In this document: piece by piece, positions 51,523 through 62,000 of the stretch
How the letters are laid out: the number at the start of each line of letters is the position of its first letter
How positions within the stretch are numbered: position 1 is the stretch's first letter
DNA from: Dipylidium caninum
Lineage: Eukaryota; Platyhelminthes; Cestoda; Cyclophyllidea; Dipylidiidae
DNA length: 64,000 nucleotides
NCBI GenBank assembly: GCA_017562135.1
Contig: QEYB01001401.1
Location: 124,001-188,000 of the forward strand
Reading direction: 5' to 3'
Made by a program: the position numbers and the translations under genes
The notes under the pieces: generated by a model
What the model was told of the DNA's origin: nothing
The model's database searches: none
What the model saw: only the letters and a program-made list of their open reading frames with translations

Positions 51523-51894
51523 TTAAGCCCCTTCGGCAATTAATTCTTTGTACTTCATCGCCGCAAATCCGTCTCCGCCCTCGTCCAGTGCACCTTTCTC
51601 CATCATCACGCGTAGGCATTTCGATGGCTCCATGAAGTGTGAACCGCTGCCTGTCCACGCCGTCGTGTAGACTCGCGTCGACATTTTCTCTCTTCCTGGG
51701 AGGCGGCTTTCAAAGACGCCTTTCTGCTGGCGGTTAATTTGCCGCCTCCCCGTTCCCTTCGACGAGTTTTTTGTCGACAAAAATCGCCTTCGAGTGGATG
51801 AGGCGATGTTCAGCAGAGCATCGGCCCACATGGCTTTCAGATGGTCTAATTTCTTTCTCACCCTTTTTGTTTTCTTACTCTGCCGAGGAGGCAA
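51523..51894 (-). CDS. Candidate 3' exon, unknown protein
   Basis: Frame of about 120 codons ending KYKELIAEGA-stop, with coding-like composition near the end (SKCLRVMMEKGALDEGGDGF) and a basic start (KKTKRVRKKLDHLKAMW). A possible acceptor lies at its 5' side (CCTCGGCAG|AGTAAG). I do not recognise it and found no convincing upstream exon. It could be a real last exon, a gene remnant or chance. Confidence 0.3.
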   Translation of the reverse strand: MPPRQSKKTKRVRKKLDHLKAMWADALLNIASSTRRRFLSTKNSSKGTGRRQINRQQKGVFESRLPGREKMSTRVYTTAWTGSGSHFMEPSKCLRVMMEKGALDEGGDGFAAMKYKELIAEGA

Positions 51895-52626
51895 ATCACC
51901 TTGGCACCATTCAACTGTTTAACTCGCTAATTAATTAAGTAAGTAATTAATCAATCAATAAATCGACTAATTAATTCGGTTAACCAATCAGCTCGCTGAG
52001 TAAACTAGCACATGATATAAAATATTTTCCCAAGGCGATTTGTGTAATAAAATCTCTTCGGAGTGACGATATTTCAGGTCAAAAGTCACTGAAGGGCAAT
52101 CAAGTTTTCACCTCCACGAGGTAGCTCTTCCCCCTCGCTCTCCTAGGCGTGATTTTTGTTGATGAAGCGGTGGATTGGGAAGTGAATGACTTCCCTCGGG
52201 AAAGAAAAGCACTCCAACTGAGAAGCACGTTTGTCTGGACATCAGTCGGACGACGAGAGGGCGGCAGGGAGAAAGTGGGGCGACAAGAGGCGACTCCGAG
52301 GTTGTTTCGATTCCCAACTCGGCAAACTCTCTAAATTGTCGCGTTAGGAGGAGATTAACAGTCACTTGGATTGAGCTACACCCTCGATTGTCGCATGAAA
52401 CCACTTCGTCGTACTTTTTTTTATTCAACAACATCAAAATTTTAAAACATATCCGACCTCAAACGGTAATTAATTTTGCTGTGTATGACATAAGCTGAGC
52501 AAAAAAGGAAAACTGAAATCGGGAACTACGACTGTGGTTTTCACATAATTTTTCCTCCCGTTGACAATCAGTGATTAGTCCTCGTTGAGTGGATGCACAT
52601 AAACAACTTGTCGTATGTCAAATTGC

Positions 52627-52650
52627 GTGTGTGTGTGTGTGTGTGTGTGT
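52627..52650. repeat. (GT)n microsatellite
   Basis: Uninterrupted dinucleotide run. Confidence 0.9.
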
Positions 52651-52984
52651 TGACAAGTCGAAGCTACACATTCCTTCTGCCCCACGAAATATCAACACAT
52701 GAGGAGTCCACACCCGAGTGGATGCACCGCTGCCAGCCAGTCCTCGAATTTGGCCCCCAGTTGTCACTCGTCGAGTCGGCGGGGAGCCGCGCGTCTTCCA
52801 CCTCGTCGTGGAAAGGCCTGCCAAGCGATTTGCCAACTCCTCAGGCATCCGGGGAGGGCAGCGGTGACGGGGGCCAGTTCTCAGGCTGCCAGTTATAGTT
52901 AATGGCAAAAGTCACAGGAAAATTGCCATTCGCCCCCACCCCCTCCCTCCCCACTCGATTGTGTAACCACCTCTGCGACGTGGG

Positions 52985-53016
52985 AACGAGAGGAGCAGGC
53001 AACTGCTCCTCTCGTT
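52985..53016. repeat. Perfect 13-bp inverted repeat
   Basis: AACGAGAGGAGCA and TGCTCCTCTCGTT are exact inverted copies with a 6-base loop. This is the strongest hairpin seen in the window. A second inverted repeat starts 68 bases downstream. Confidence 0.85.
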
Positions 53017-53083
53017 GGCGTCATTACGATTCGCCGTGAATGACAAGATCATTGGTTAGCAATCGCCAGGCAGAATATGGTCT

Positions 53084-53125
53084 GAGACGGTGAATGAGGC
53101 CTGGGAAGCACAACTTCACCGTCTC
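53084..53125. repeat. Perfect 11-bp inverted repeat
   Basis: GAGACGGTGAA and TTCACCGTCTC are exact inverted copies separated by a 20-base loop. Together with the hairpin at 52985 it makes a 140-base structured block. Confidence 0.85.
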
Positions 53126-53169
53126 ACGTCCTCCCAGTTGGGCATGTCAGCACTTAGCCGAGGTTGGGA

Positions 53170-54010
53170 CGCCTTTCCGTCCATTCTCACCTTCCTCCCG
53201 GATCATTTGAAGTTTCTTCAACACTTTCAGTAAACTCGCATTTGTTCCTCTTCGAATTTGCCAGTTGTTGAATGTCAAAAGATTCGTCTACGTTGATAGC
53301 GCTGATGATTATAACGATGATTATGAGGATTTTGAATGTGGGAAGAAGAAGATGTTGATGACAACGCTGCTGATGATGGAGGAGGAGGGGGAGGAGGAGA
53401 CTACTGGCTTCGTCCACTTCTTTTGAACTCCAACAATTAGCATCCTCCGTGAAAATTTGCCCTAAGTTTAAATTGCAAAGATCAGCCTCAAACGTGTCCT
53501 TCTCCTTGGCTCTTTAAGCCACCCTTTGATTCCGCCAGCCTGCCAAATGACGTGGCTTCCCTCCGCCTCAGTCATTGTCCCCCATTCTCTGCCCCCCCTT
53601 TTCCCTCCGAGAGCAGGAAAAAAAGGAGCGTCCCATGCGTTGGGTGCCCTTTCGTCCATTCTCTCCTTCTTTCTTCAACACTTTCAGTAAACTCTACCTT
53701 CGTCCTCTTCGAATTTGTCACTTGTTAAGCGCCAAAAGTTTCGCCTACGTTGATGTTGCTGCTGCTGCTGTTTTTGATGACGATGATGATGATTAAAGAG
53801 AATGATGAAGAGGACGAGGTTGCTGGCTCCGTCTATACGGCACATTTTTGAACTCTTCGACCTTCAAATTCACCGTTTGCTTCCCCCAGCCAGCTAACTA
53901 ACGCGTAGCGGTGTGGCTTCTCCGCGCCCCAGTCATTCTCCCCAGCCAGTGTTTTCCCTTCCCCTCCGAGAGCCGGAAAGAGAAGAGCATCCCGTGCGGT
54001 GTAAGTGCGT
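53170..54010. repeat. Imperfect tandem duplication, two copies of about 360-480 bp
   Basis: Copy A is about 53170-53648 and copy B about 53649-54010. Shared blocks occur in the same order: TCGTCCATTCTC/TCCGTCCATTCTC, TTCTTCAACACTTTCAGTAA, CCTCTTCGAATTTG, CGCCTACGTTGATG-like, a GAT/GCT trinucleotide region, CAGTCATT, CCCTCCGAGAGC and GCGTCCCATGCG-like. The copies differ by substitutions and indels in the trinucleotide part. No long coding frame is shared. This is an old local duplication. Confidence 0.75.
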
Positions 54011-54326
54011 AAATCGCGAGTGAACACCGCCACGTGGGCCAAACAAAACTGTTTTACCGTAATCGGCAGATCAACTCCTCGTGAAAGTCGGCAGAGCGTC
54101 CGAGGTCCTCGTAGGTGTGGCGGATGAGGACTCGTCTTCCATGGATCTTGTCAATTTAACTATTTTTCAATTTAAAAAAAGCCAAGGTTGCCACTAGGCG
54201 GGCTTCTTTGTAAAGCCAAAGCGCTGCAAAGTGAGGGAGGCGCGTTTTGTCGGGAGGACCTTCTCTCGCCTCGTGGCGGGTTCATTGAGTTACAGTTGAA
54301 GTTCATGTGACGAGAAAGCGTCCCTT

Positions 54327-54374
54327 CCAATCAGATGAAGCTCGTTTCACCAGCCTCTCGGTGACGCTTATAAG
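54327..54374 (+). promoter_or_regulatory. CCAAT box plus TATA-like box, copy 2
   Basis: CCAAT at 54327-54331 and TATAAG at 54369-54374, about 90 bases before the ATG at 54461. The architecture mirrors that at 51235. Confidence 0.4.
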
Positions 54375-54460
54375 TGCTCTACTCGGAGAAGCCGTCTTTC
54401 TTAGGGGATAGTTCGGCTCTCTCGCTCTCTCGTTCGCCCCCGGCGTCCCACCAGACCTTC

Positions 54461-54588
54461 ATGAAACGTGAGAAGTGGAGTAGGATGAGGACATCAGTCC
54501 AGCGACGACTAACCGCTCTGGAGGAGTTCACGGAGAGGGAATTTAAGCGTCTGCATTATATGCATGGGTTACGCAAGTCTCACAGGAG
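54461..54588 (+). CDS. Candidate first exon of a small basic protein, copy 2
   Basis: Starts MKREKWSRMRTSVQRRL and runs 42 codons to the good donor CACAGGAG|GTAAGA in phase 2. The protein is basic with a predicted helix (LTALEEFTEREFKRLHYMH). It lies behind a CCAAT/TATA promoter and has limited similarity to the candidate at 51328. A long polypyrimidine tract follows in the presumed intron (54598-54720). The next exon was not identified. Confidence 0.4.
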
Positions 54589-54597
54589 GTAAGAGTG

Positions 54598-54720
54598 TAA
54601 TTTTCCTCCTCCTCGTCCTCCTCGTCCTCCTCCTCCTTCTCCTTCTCCTCTTCCTTCCACTTATTCCTAGTCCGCCTTCGCCTCCTCTTCCTTCTCCTCC
54701 TGCTCTTCGGCCGCCTCCTC
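54598..54720. repeat. Polypyrimidine (CCT/CTT) tract
   Basis: About 120 bases of nearly pure C and T after the donor at 54588. The 67-codon leucine-rich frame in it is a composition artefact. Confidence 0.8.
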
Positions 54721-54785
54721 ACTCGACACGCGAATTAATTCTGCTGGCATTGTCCTTCTACTCATAATTACTTAAATTACCTTAC

Positions 54786-55450
54786 TGAAACTGCCCTGAT
54801 TCACGCGATTTCCACTGGTGTATGATAATGTGAGCGGGTGAGGCCACTTCCATGGGAGACTGCGGAACAGGCGGGTTTTCTCTGACGAGGGGGGAGGAAG
54901 GATGCCGGCTGAGGGAGGTCTTCCTGAACTCCGCCGCCTTTCGGCTTGGATGTTGGTCGGTGGAACGGGGGAGCAGAGAATGCGGTGCGGTGGCTGGCAA
55001 CGTCTTCTCCACCGTCCCGCCACCTCGTCGCCTTGCAGTTGGGGTTGAAGGCCTCTCTCCCAACCTCTTTTTCCCCTCAACCTCCGAGAAAATAGCCTTC
55101 CGAGGCCCTTAGACACGGAGACACGTAGGTTTTGCCGAATTTTTGAAAAAGGAGAAACAACTTTCCTCCACCATTAAGAGTAAGTGTTCCCCCCCCGTCT
55201 CTCCCCCTTCCCTTCGGGGTAGAAATGCGCCATCGTGAGCTTCCGGTTACACAATCGCAGGAATGCACCACACACACACACACACACAGCAAAGGCGGTC
55301 TGTTGGCAGTGGCGCGCCACGCGACGTGGCTCCATCAACACACAGTCAGTCGAGGCAATAAATCACTCGCCCGTCGAGGCATTCGTGCTCACCTTCTTCG
55401 CCACGGCGGTCAAGCGAGGCGCCTGCCGCGGCGGCAGCGCTCAGACGCGG
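54786..55450 (-). CDS. Candidate two-exon fragment of an unknown gene
   Basis: Exons 55450-55393 and 55107-54786 join in phase (1 to 2) with usable signals: acceptor CTCCACAG, donor GAAG|GTGAGC, acceptor GTGTCTAAG and donor TTTCA|GTAAGG. The predicted protein is Ser/Pro/Arg-rich (KAIFSEVEGKKR, then PQSPMEVASPAH and IIIHQWKSRESGQF). Upstream and downstream exons are unclear. A frame at 54058-54150 (RRVLIRHTYEDLGRSADFH) looks coding but does not match in phase. The region is GC-rich, where chance frames are common. Confidence 0.3.
55270..55288. repeat. (CA)n microsatellite
   Basis: Dinucleotide run. Confidence 0.9.
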
Positions 55451-55927
55451 CTGTGGAGTTGTCAAGTGGTCTCTCACAGGGTCTCCTGCCTCCGCTCGCC
55501 AGCTCCGCACTGTTCCACTGCCTCTCCGGCCCCAAAGACACCCTTATATCATGAGTAGGGGTTTATTTTTTTCCTTAAAAAGGTTGAAAAGTCAGGCCAG
55601 AGACGGCGGAGGGGAGAAGTGTGACATTCGACCGCTGTGATGCACGAAGTGGAGCAGTTGGTAGCCTTTCAAGGTGATCATACGTGGAAGCGGAGAGGAG
55701 GATGTGGAAAAGTTCGGCCCACGTCTCCGCCCTCCTGACTAGCGGGCGGCGGGGCGGTGCGGGGCGGCGAAGTGGAGGAAGCGAGGCGAGATGCAGTGTT
55801 AATTGCGAGGAAAAAGACTCTCGAGAACTCGTCAATTTACGACAAAAACAGGGTATACATAAAATTTAAACGCACCGACGCAATGGGCTTCAGACGAGCC
55901 AAATCCGCTGCGAGCGAGGCGGTGATC

Positions 55928-55930
<3 letters not shown>

Positions 55931-55959
<29 letters not shown>
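55931..55959. repeat. (GT)n microsatellite
   Basis: Dinucleotide run about 80 bases upstream of the otopetrin start codon, so within its likely promoter or 5' UTR. Confidence 0.9.
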
Positions 55960-55964
<5 letters not shown>

Positions 55965-56035
55965 TTATTTACTCAGGCCGCGCACACCACCCACGACAGC
56001 TCGTCTCGGGGTGTTCCGCTCTGCGCCCCGAGCAG

Positions 56036-59000
56036 ATGGCGGTGAATGGCACCGAGTTGCTGCTGAACTACTCGGCAGCGGAGGGGAGAAAGGACGAAGG
56101 CGGTGAAATGGCCTACGAAGACGGAGAAGCCAAAAAGTGAGCAGTCACTTGCTGTCAAGCGCGCAAATTGTGCGTCAAGCGTAAGAAGCGACGAGGCAAC
56201 GAAGTTTGACTTTTACGGTACGTCGCAGTCTCGAGGATTCGAGGAGGCGGAGGAAGAGCATTTGATCACGAGACAGCGCCGCCGCCCCACCTCGAGGCAT
56301 CCGCGGTGGAGACGAAGCACAAGTGCCAAAGCGCCTCGACGAGGCGTCGTTTGAGTGGAAATTAAGATGGCGAGTAGCCTTACGAAGCGATGGTGTGTGC
56401 TACTCTCGGAGCCTGTCACCTGCTCGCTCGATTTGACATTGCGTTGCTGCCGACACGACGAGGTTCTCACTCCGCCTCGCGCGACACAGGCTTGTCCGCC
56501 CCGCCCCGCCCCGTCCTTCTCCGCTCCGCCCCTGGAGGCCCCACCTCGTCGCAGACGCAGTGGAGAACAACGACACTTTTCTTTATCTCCTTGGTCTTCT
56601 CACTCGAGAATTTTCCACACCCCTGCGTCTGGCCACCCTCCTCCCCCGCCTCCACTTCTGGGTGTCTGCACCAGAGCGAGTTCGGAGATCGGTCGGAGGG
56701 GCATCCGAGGCCTTCGAGGCGTTGGGCCGAGGATCCCCGCGAGGGGAGGAGAAGACTAGTGGCCGCGCGCCTGCCACGGTGATTGGAGCAGACACTCACC
56801 CGCACTCCTCATTTCTCTTTCCGTCTAGACGACCCAGTGTCGCCTTCGCCGACTACGACATCGGAGACAAGAGGTAACTTTGCAGGAGCACGCGGCCCCG
56901 CCGATTGCGTGCAGTGGCAAAAGAGGCCCGAGAATGGCATATGAAATGGCGCTTTCCATTTAGGAGTTCACTCATTTCCTCGCTCCTCCTCCTCTCGGCC
57001 ATTGTCGAGGGCGTGGCCTCCTTCGTGCTGCCCATCATCGACGCCTTCGGTCCGCCCAAGTACGTGGAGCACAAATTCTACTTCGAGGTGAGTCGACACG
57101 TCGAGGGACTCCTCGTCAACTCCACCGCCGTCGCTCCTCGACGTCTTCCGCTGGCGTCTGCACCGTTTAACCCCACGATTTAACGATTTACATTGGCATC
57201 CCAGTCATTTACGCCTGATCGTCTAAAACCTCACCCACCATCGCTTGTCGTGGCCTTTTGAACCAGCAACTTGTTTGTTTGTTTAAACGCCGTCACGAAG
57301 ATGAGAAGTTAGCACTTAAGCGAAGTAAATGTCGAAGAGGCGGCTTCTAGAGAGAGAGAAGAGAAATTGGGTGAAGCAGAAAGAGGAAAGAAGAGGGAAG
57401 GGGAAGGACGCTGGGGCTGTCAGGTGTAGGGAGGGAGAACTGCCGAAGCTGTGACCTTCGCAGACGCCCTTTTCAATGAAACTCACCTTCACCTTCTTCG
57501 TTGTCCTTATATTTGCCCCCTCCTCCCCGGAAAGATATTTCAAATCTTTCAATTCACCCTCTCCATCGCGGCGTTGGCCTACCTGCAAGCCCTGATGGTC
57601 TACTACGACCGGAAGATGCGGAGACGCGAACGACTGTGCAAAGAACTCGCCCACGGGGAGAGCGTCTACAGCGACGAGCACGTGCGGGAGGAGGAGGAGG
57701 AGGAGGAGGAGGAGGAGGACGAGGAGAACGGGTGGAATGGGAGTGGCGAGAGTGTCCCCACCACTCCGGCCGACGGGGTCAGTCCCACCAGTCCGACGGA
57801 GGGGAGCAGCGGGGAGACGTTCCAGGACGCCAGTCCCACCTCGCCCTCGGAGTCTGGTGAGTCTGTGGACTCTCCTCGGTGTCATTTGCGCCGCCACGGT
57901 TCCCCTTCCTCTTCCTCTTCCTCTTCCCCTCCCCCTTCCCCTTCTTCTTTTTCTTCTCGCTTCTGCTCCCACCTCTTTTTTTGATCGGTGGGGAACAAAT
58001 GCCTTGTTTCATTTCACTGAAGAGAAATGGAGGTGGCTGGGGGAGGATTGTGAAATCCGACGGCAGAGGAGACGTGGTTAAAAAGGAGCAAAATGCGTAT
58101 GATCTGACCAGAGTGGAGGAGAATTTCAGTCCACACACTAAAGTGACTCTGTTTGCGACGACAGACGATTCTGACACGGTCACTTGACTCTGCCCTGACC
58201 CAGCGCCACACCCTCACCTCCGCCTCGCCCCCCCCCCCCACCCCAAGTCGGTCCCCGTGGCCTCGTCGGAGCTTAAAACTCGCCCATTCAGCCACATTTA
58301 TCGGGCGGAGTGAGGAGACGCCCTGGGTTAGTTTTTACTTGAAAGCAAAGCGGATGCGTGAAGAGTCTCCACAATCGAGAACTCCGAAGTGGCTGTACGT
58401 GTTGGTGCAATGAGGCGTTCGCAACATAAGGAGGCGATGGCGAAGCCTAGTTTGCGCCGACTGCTCCAACCGGGCGATCCAACAGCGCCTCCGCGCCACT
58501 TGTCATGCTGTCGAACCTTGAAGGGTGACCATGAAAGACGTCTGCTTCATCACCTGTCCGTCGCGGCAGTTTTGTGGTCACAGGGGCGATGGAAGGCTCC
58601 GCCCCAGCGAGGGAGGAAGGTCGCCGCTTCAGTGGTGGAGGTGGCCTCCACGGGCTGTATTGGGCGATGACAGACTGGACGTGACGATGATTTCTGTAAG
58701 AGCTACTCGCTCGAATAACTGACTGACTGACTGACTCTGAGCCTGTTTCGAGGGTTTGTGTGACAGGCGACTGTTTTGTCCCGCCCTGGCGGCAGTTGGA
58801 ATGTTTTTGCACCCATGATTTCGTGTAAATTAACCCCTATTTACACCGTCCTTTTTGTGTGCCGTATTTTTTTACTAGGATCATCTCTGTTTTCAACGCA
58901 AATAGTCCTCATCAAACAGGACAATTTACATTTTTTAAAAGCCTTCCGCTTTCCAAAGGATTTTGCACTTGGCGGCACCACCGCCAAGCCTTTTTGACGA

Positions 59001-62000
59001 GTATTTCGCGTACATAAATTCCGCTGTGGATGCAGTAAACGTGATGTTATTCACCGCCGATCACATCCGACTGGCTCGGATATGGTTTTTCGCCGGTTCT
59101 TCGCACGAAGCACCCTCGTCGCCCTCCTTTCCGCTTGTTAGTCGTGAGACAAGACCCTGCACAGGGCGGAGAACATCTGTCAAGCCGTAAAATGCGCTAT
59201 TTTGAGGGAAGGCGCTGCTCACACACAGAATGAAGGCGATAACTATCCATTCCACTCAACAGTGTCCATACTACTTGCTGCAAAATAGTAGCATGTTGGC
59301 TCAAGGTTTGTTTCGTTCACTGACACAGAAAAGTAAGGATTTGCGATGAGAAGGGGAAGAAATGCTCGTGTTACCGCTAAAGCAGTGACTGGAATGAGTC
59401 TGGAGGAAACTCGGGAAAAGTCGAGCATACTTTGAGTGGCAGACGTGTTATCAACCTCATATTTCGTCATGTTCAACAAGACTATGGTGGGGTAGAGTGG
59501 GATATAAATTTTTTGACCCACATCACCTCCACTGGGTGGCGAAAAGCATTGCTTTCCCAAGTAGCCGGTCCGAATCGCCTCCTCGGTGTAAATAATCCCT
59601 TTTGCTGGAATTGCAGATGCGCCTCCCTCCGAGTTCTGCCTGATCCACGAACAGTCGAGGGAGGCGGAGAAGGAGGCAGAGGAGGTGAAGGAGAAGGAGA
59701 AGGAGGAGTCACACTCCACCAGATCGAGTAAATCAGCGCCTACCCAGCGGAATCGTCCGATGGGACCGAGTAAAACGGTGGTTATTCACGTGAGTCCACT
59801 TCTGCGCTTTTCGCTTCCTCTCAGCTCGCCGTGGAGTCGGGAAGGGGTTGAGTTAACAGATTACCGACCAGGCAGGGAGCTTTTGCTCCAACCGACTGCT
59901 GGCCGCGTGGGCTGATGAGGCGGATCGGGAGGCGTGGAGACGTGTTGTCTGACAGTTGCGGGAGCTCCGCCGCCGGCCTCAGTGCCACCTTGTGTCCGCA
60001 GGACTGGAGGAAGTTGTAATTGTCAGCATCCTGCCGGTAGACACCAGTAAATGGTCTCAACGCACTCAATTTATCGGCGAATTTGACGCAAATAAGAGGA
60101 AGTGAAGTGCGGAGAGTCAAGACCGCTCGGTCTTTGTGCAGTGTTGTGCGCTCGAAGACGCCTGTTGAGGACAAAAGACGCACACAGTTGACCTGACAGT
60201 CCTTAGTTCATATTTGGCTTGCTAATTAACATTTTATGTGTCGTTTTCGGGCTATTTGAGCGGGTTGATTGTGCCCCCTCAAGCCATTGTCCTGTGACCT
60301 TGAAGACGAGCGAATCGGTGGAGGAGAAGGAGCGAAAACTGGGCGCGGTGGAAATGCGATCCCCGTCGTTCCGACGCCGAGTTACCCACCTCGGCAGGAT
60401 GTTCGGCGACACACTGGGAATAAACAAACGCAATCCGCCCTACACCCGTGACTCGGAGGGCATCAATCTCTACCTGCGTCTCGGCACTGTCGGTAAGTTC
60501 GCCTCACTGAAACGCGGCTTGCAGTGTGCCACGAAGGCCTTCCATCCACCTAAAATTGACGCGTTGCCATGGCGATGGTGTATGTCCACGGTGGAATTGC
60601 CGCATTCTCAAGCACTCCTGCCTGTTCTGCCAGGATTTGGCTGGAAGACCCGCTAAAGTAGAAGCATTCGGCAGTGTGTGGATTGAAGAAGGCGTTTGAC
60701 CTGCTACCTATCGGAGCGTGTAGTTTGCGAACGGAAAAGGGTTTGATAGAGTGATGTCACACGCCAAGAGCTCATGTCTCCTCAGCACTCCTGAATTTGA
60801 CTGGAAGACCCGCTGAAGTGGAAGTGTTCGCAGGTGCTGTGACATGAGTTCCACACGCCATCTCGTCGGTGTGCGCCTCTGTTCTGTTCCCCACTCGGAT
60901 TGTGGTGGTTTGCATCCTTCTCATCGCCTTGACGGAATTTGCAGGAATGCACGAATGGAAAGACCTTCTTTAAGGAGGTCTGTGGGGAAACCGTTCACCT
61001 TCGATGGGACAAAAGGCTGGCGTCCACCCGGTGGCTGCGGAATATCGTCGGTGGCTCCAGAGTCACCGAGACCACTGCAGTAAGAGCGGATCGGTTTCCA
61101 CAAAAGAAGCAACCGCCTCGGGGATTGTCAGCCGGTCAGAAGCTCGTCTGGACAGAATTGAGATGCGAGATGATGCGTAGAGTTGCCGCTTCCTCTAATG
61201 TTTTGCCTCAACTCCAGTGTTTTTCCCACTGCTTCCCTCCAGTCTTTGGCTTCGGTGTCATGATAACGGACGGATTCCGTGTGGCCGACCAATTCCGCGC
61301 GGTCAATAGCGAACGCAACTGCCACAGTGTGCTCTGGATTCCCCTCAATGTCATCCACTCCATCTACATCTTCTGGCAAACCTACTTCCTCTTCAAATAC
61401 CACCGCGTACGTTCTTCCCCCTCCCGCCCCGTGCCACTGTCGACGACCTGGAAGGGCTTCCTCCCCACCCCCACCCCCCCCCATCCCGCCCCCAAATGAC
61501 TGTGGGCGACATGTGGTGTCGACACGAGACGAGGAGGCAGAGACTGTCGGCATTCTAACCGAGCGCTGGGCATAATCTTCATCGAATGCCTGTCTATCTG
61601 TCTGTCAAACCTTTCGTCCGTCCGTCCGTCTGTCTGCCTCCCTCTCGTCCTCCTCCTCCTTGTCTCCTTCTCCTTCTCGTCTTCCTCCTCGTCCGCCTTC
61701 TCCTGCTTGTCCTTCTCGTCCTCCCCCTGTTGTCTCCTCCTTCTCCTTCTCCTGCTCGTCCTCGTTCGCCTCCTCCTCCTCCTCTTCCTCCTCAAGATTG
61801 CAAACTATTGTCATTGCCAGCGCCACCATACTTTCTTCCTCTTCTCGAGTGCGCTTCGCCGATTTCCCCTCAGTTCAGATCATGAATCTCTAGTCGGGCT
61901 CAACTCATCCAAAACCCACGTGCTGCCACTTCGTCTGCCACCTAACGTCGATTTACCGGTCCTTCTCTCCCCTTTCCCCCCTTCTGCCTACTCTCCAGTC

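Noticed and set aside
57857..57984. Continuation of the otopetrin exon into a Ser/Pro-rich tail
   Set aside because: A good GTGAGT donor at 57857 joins in phase to exon 59617-59789; the tail is a polypyrimidine artefact.
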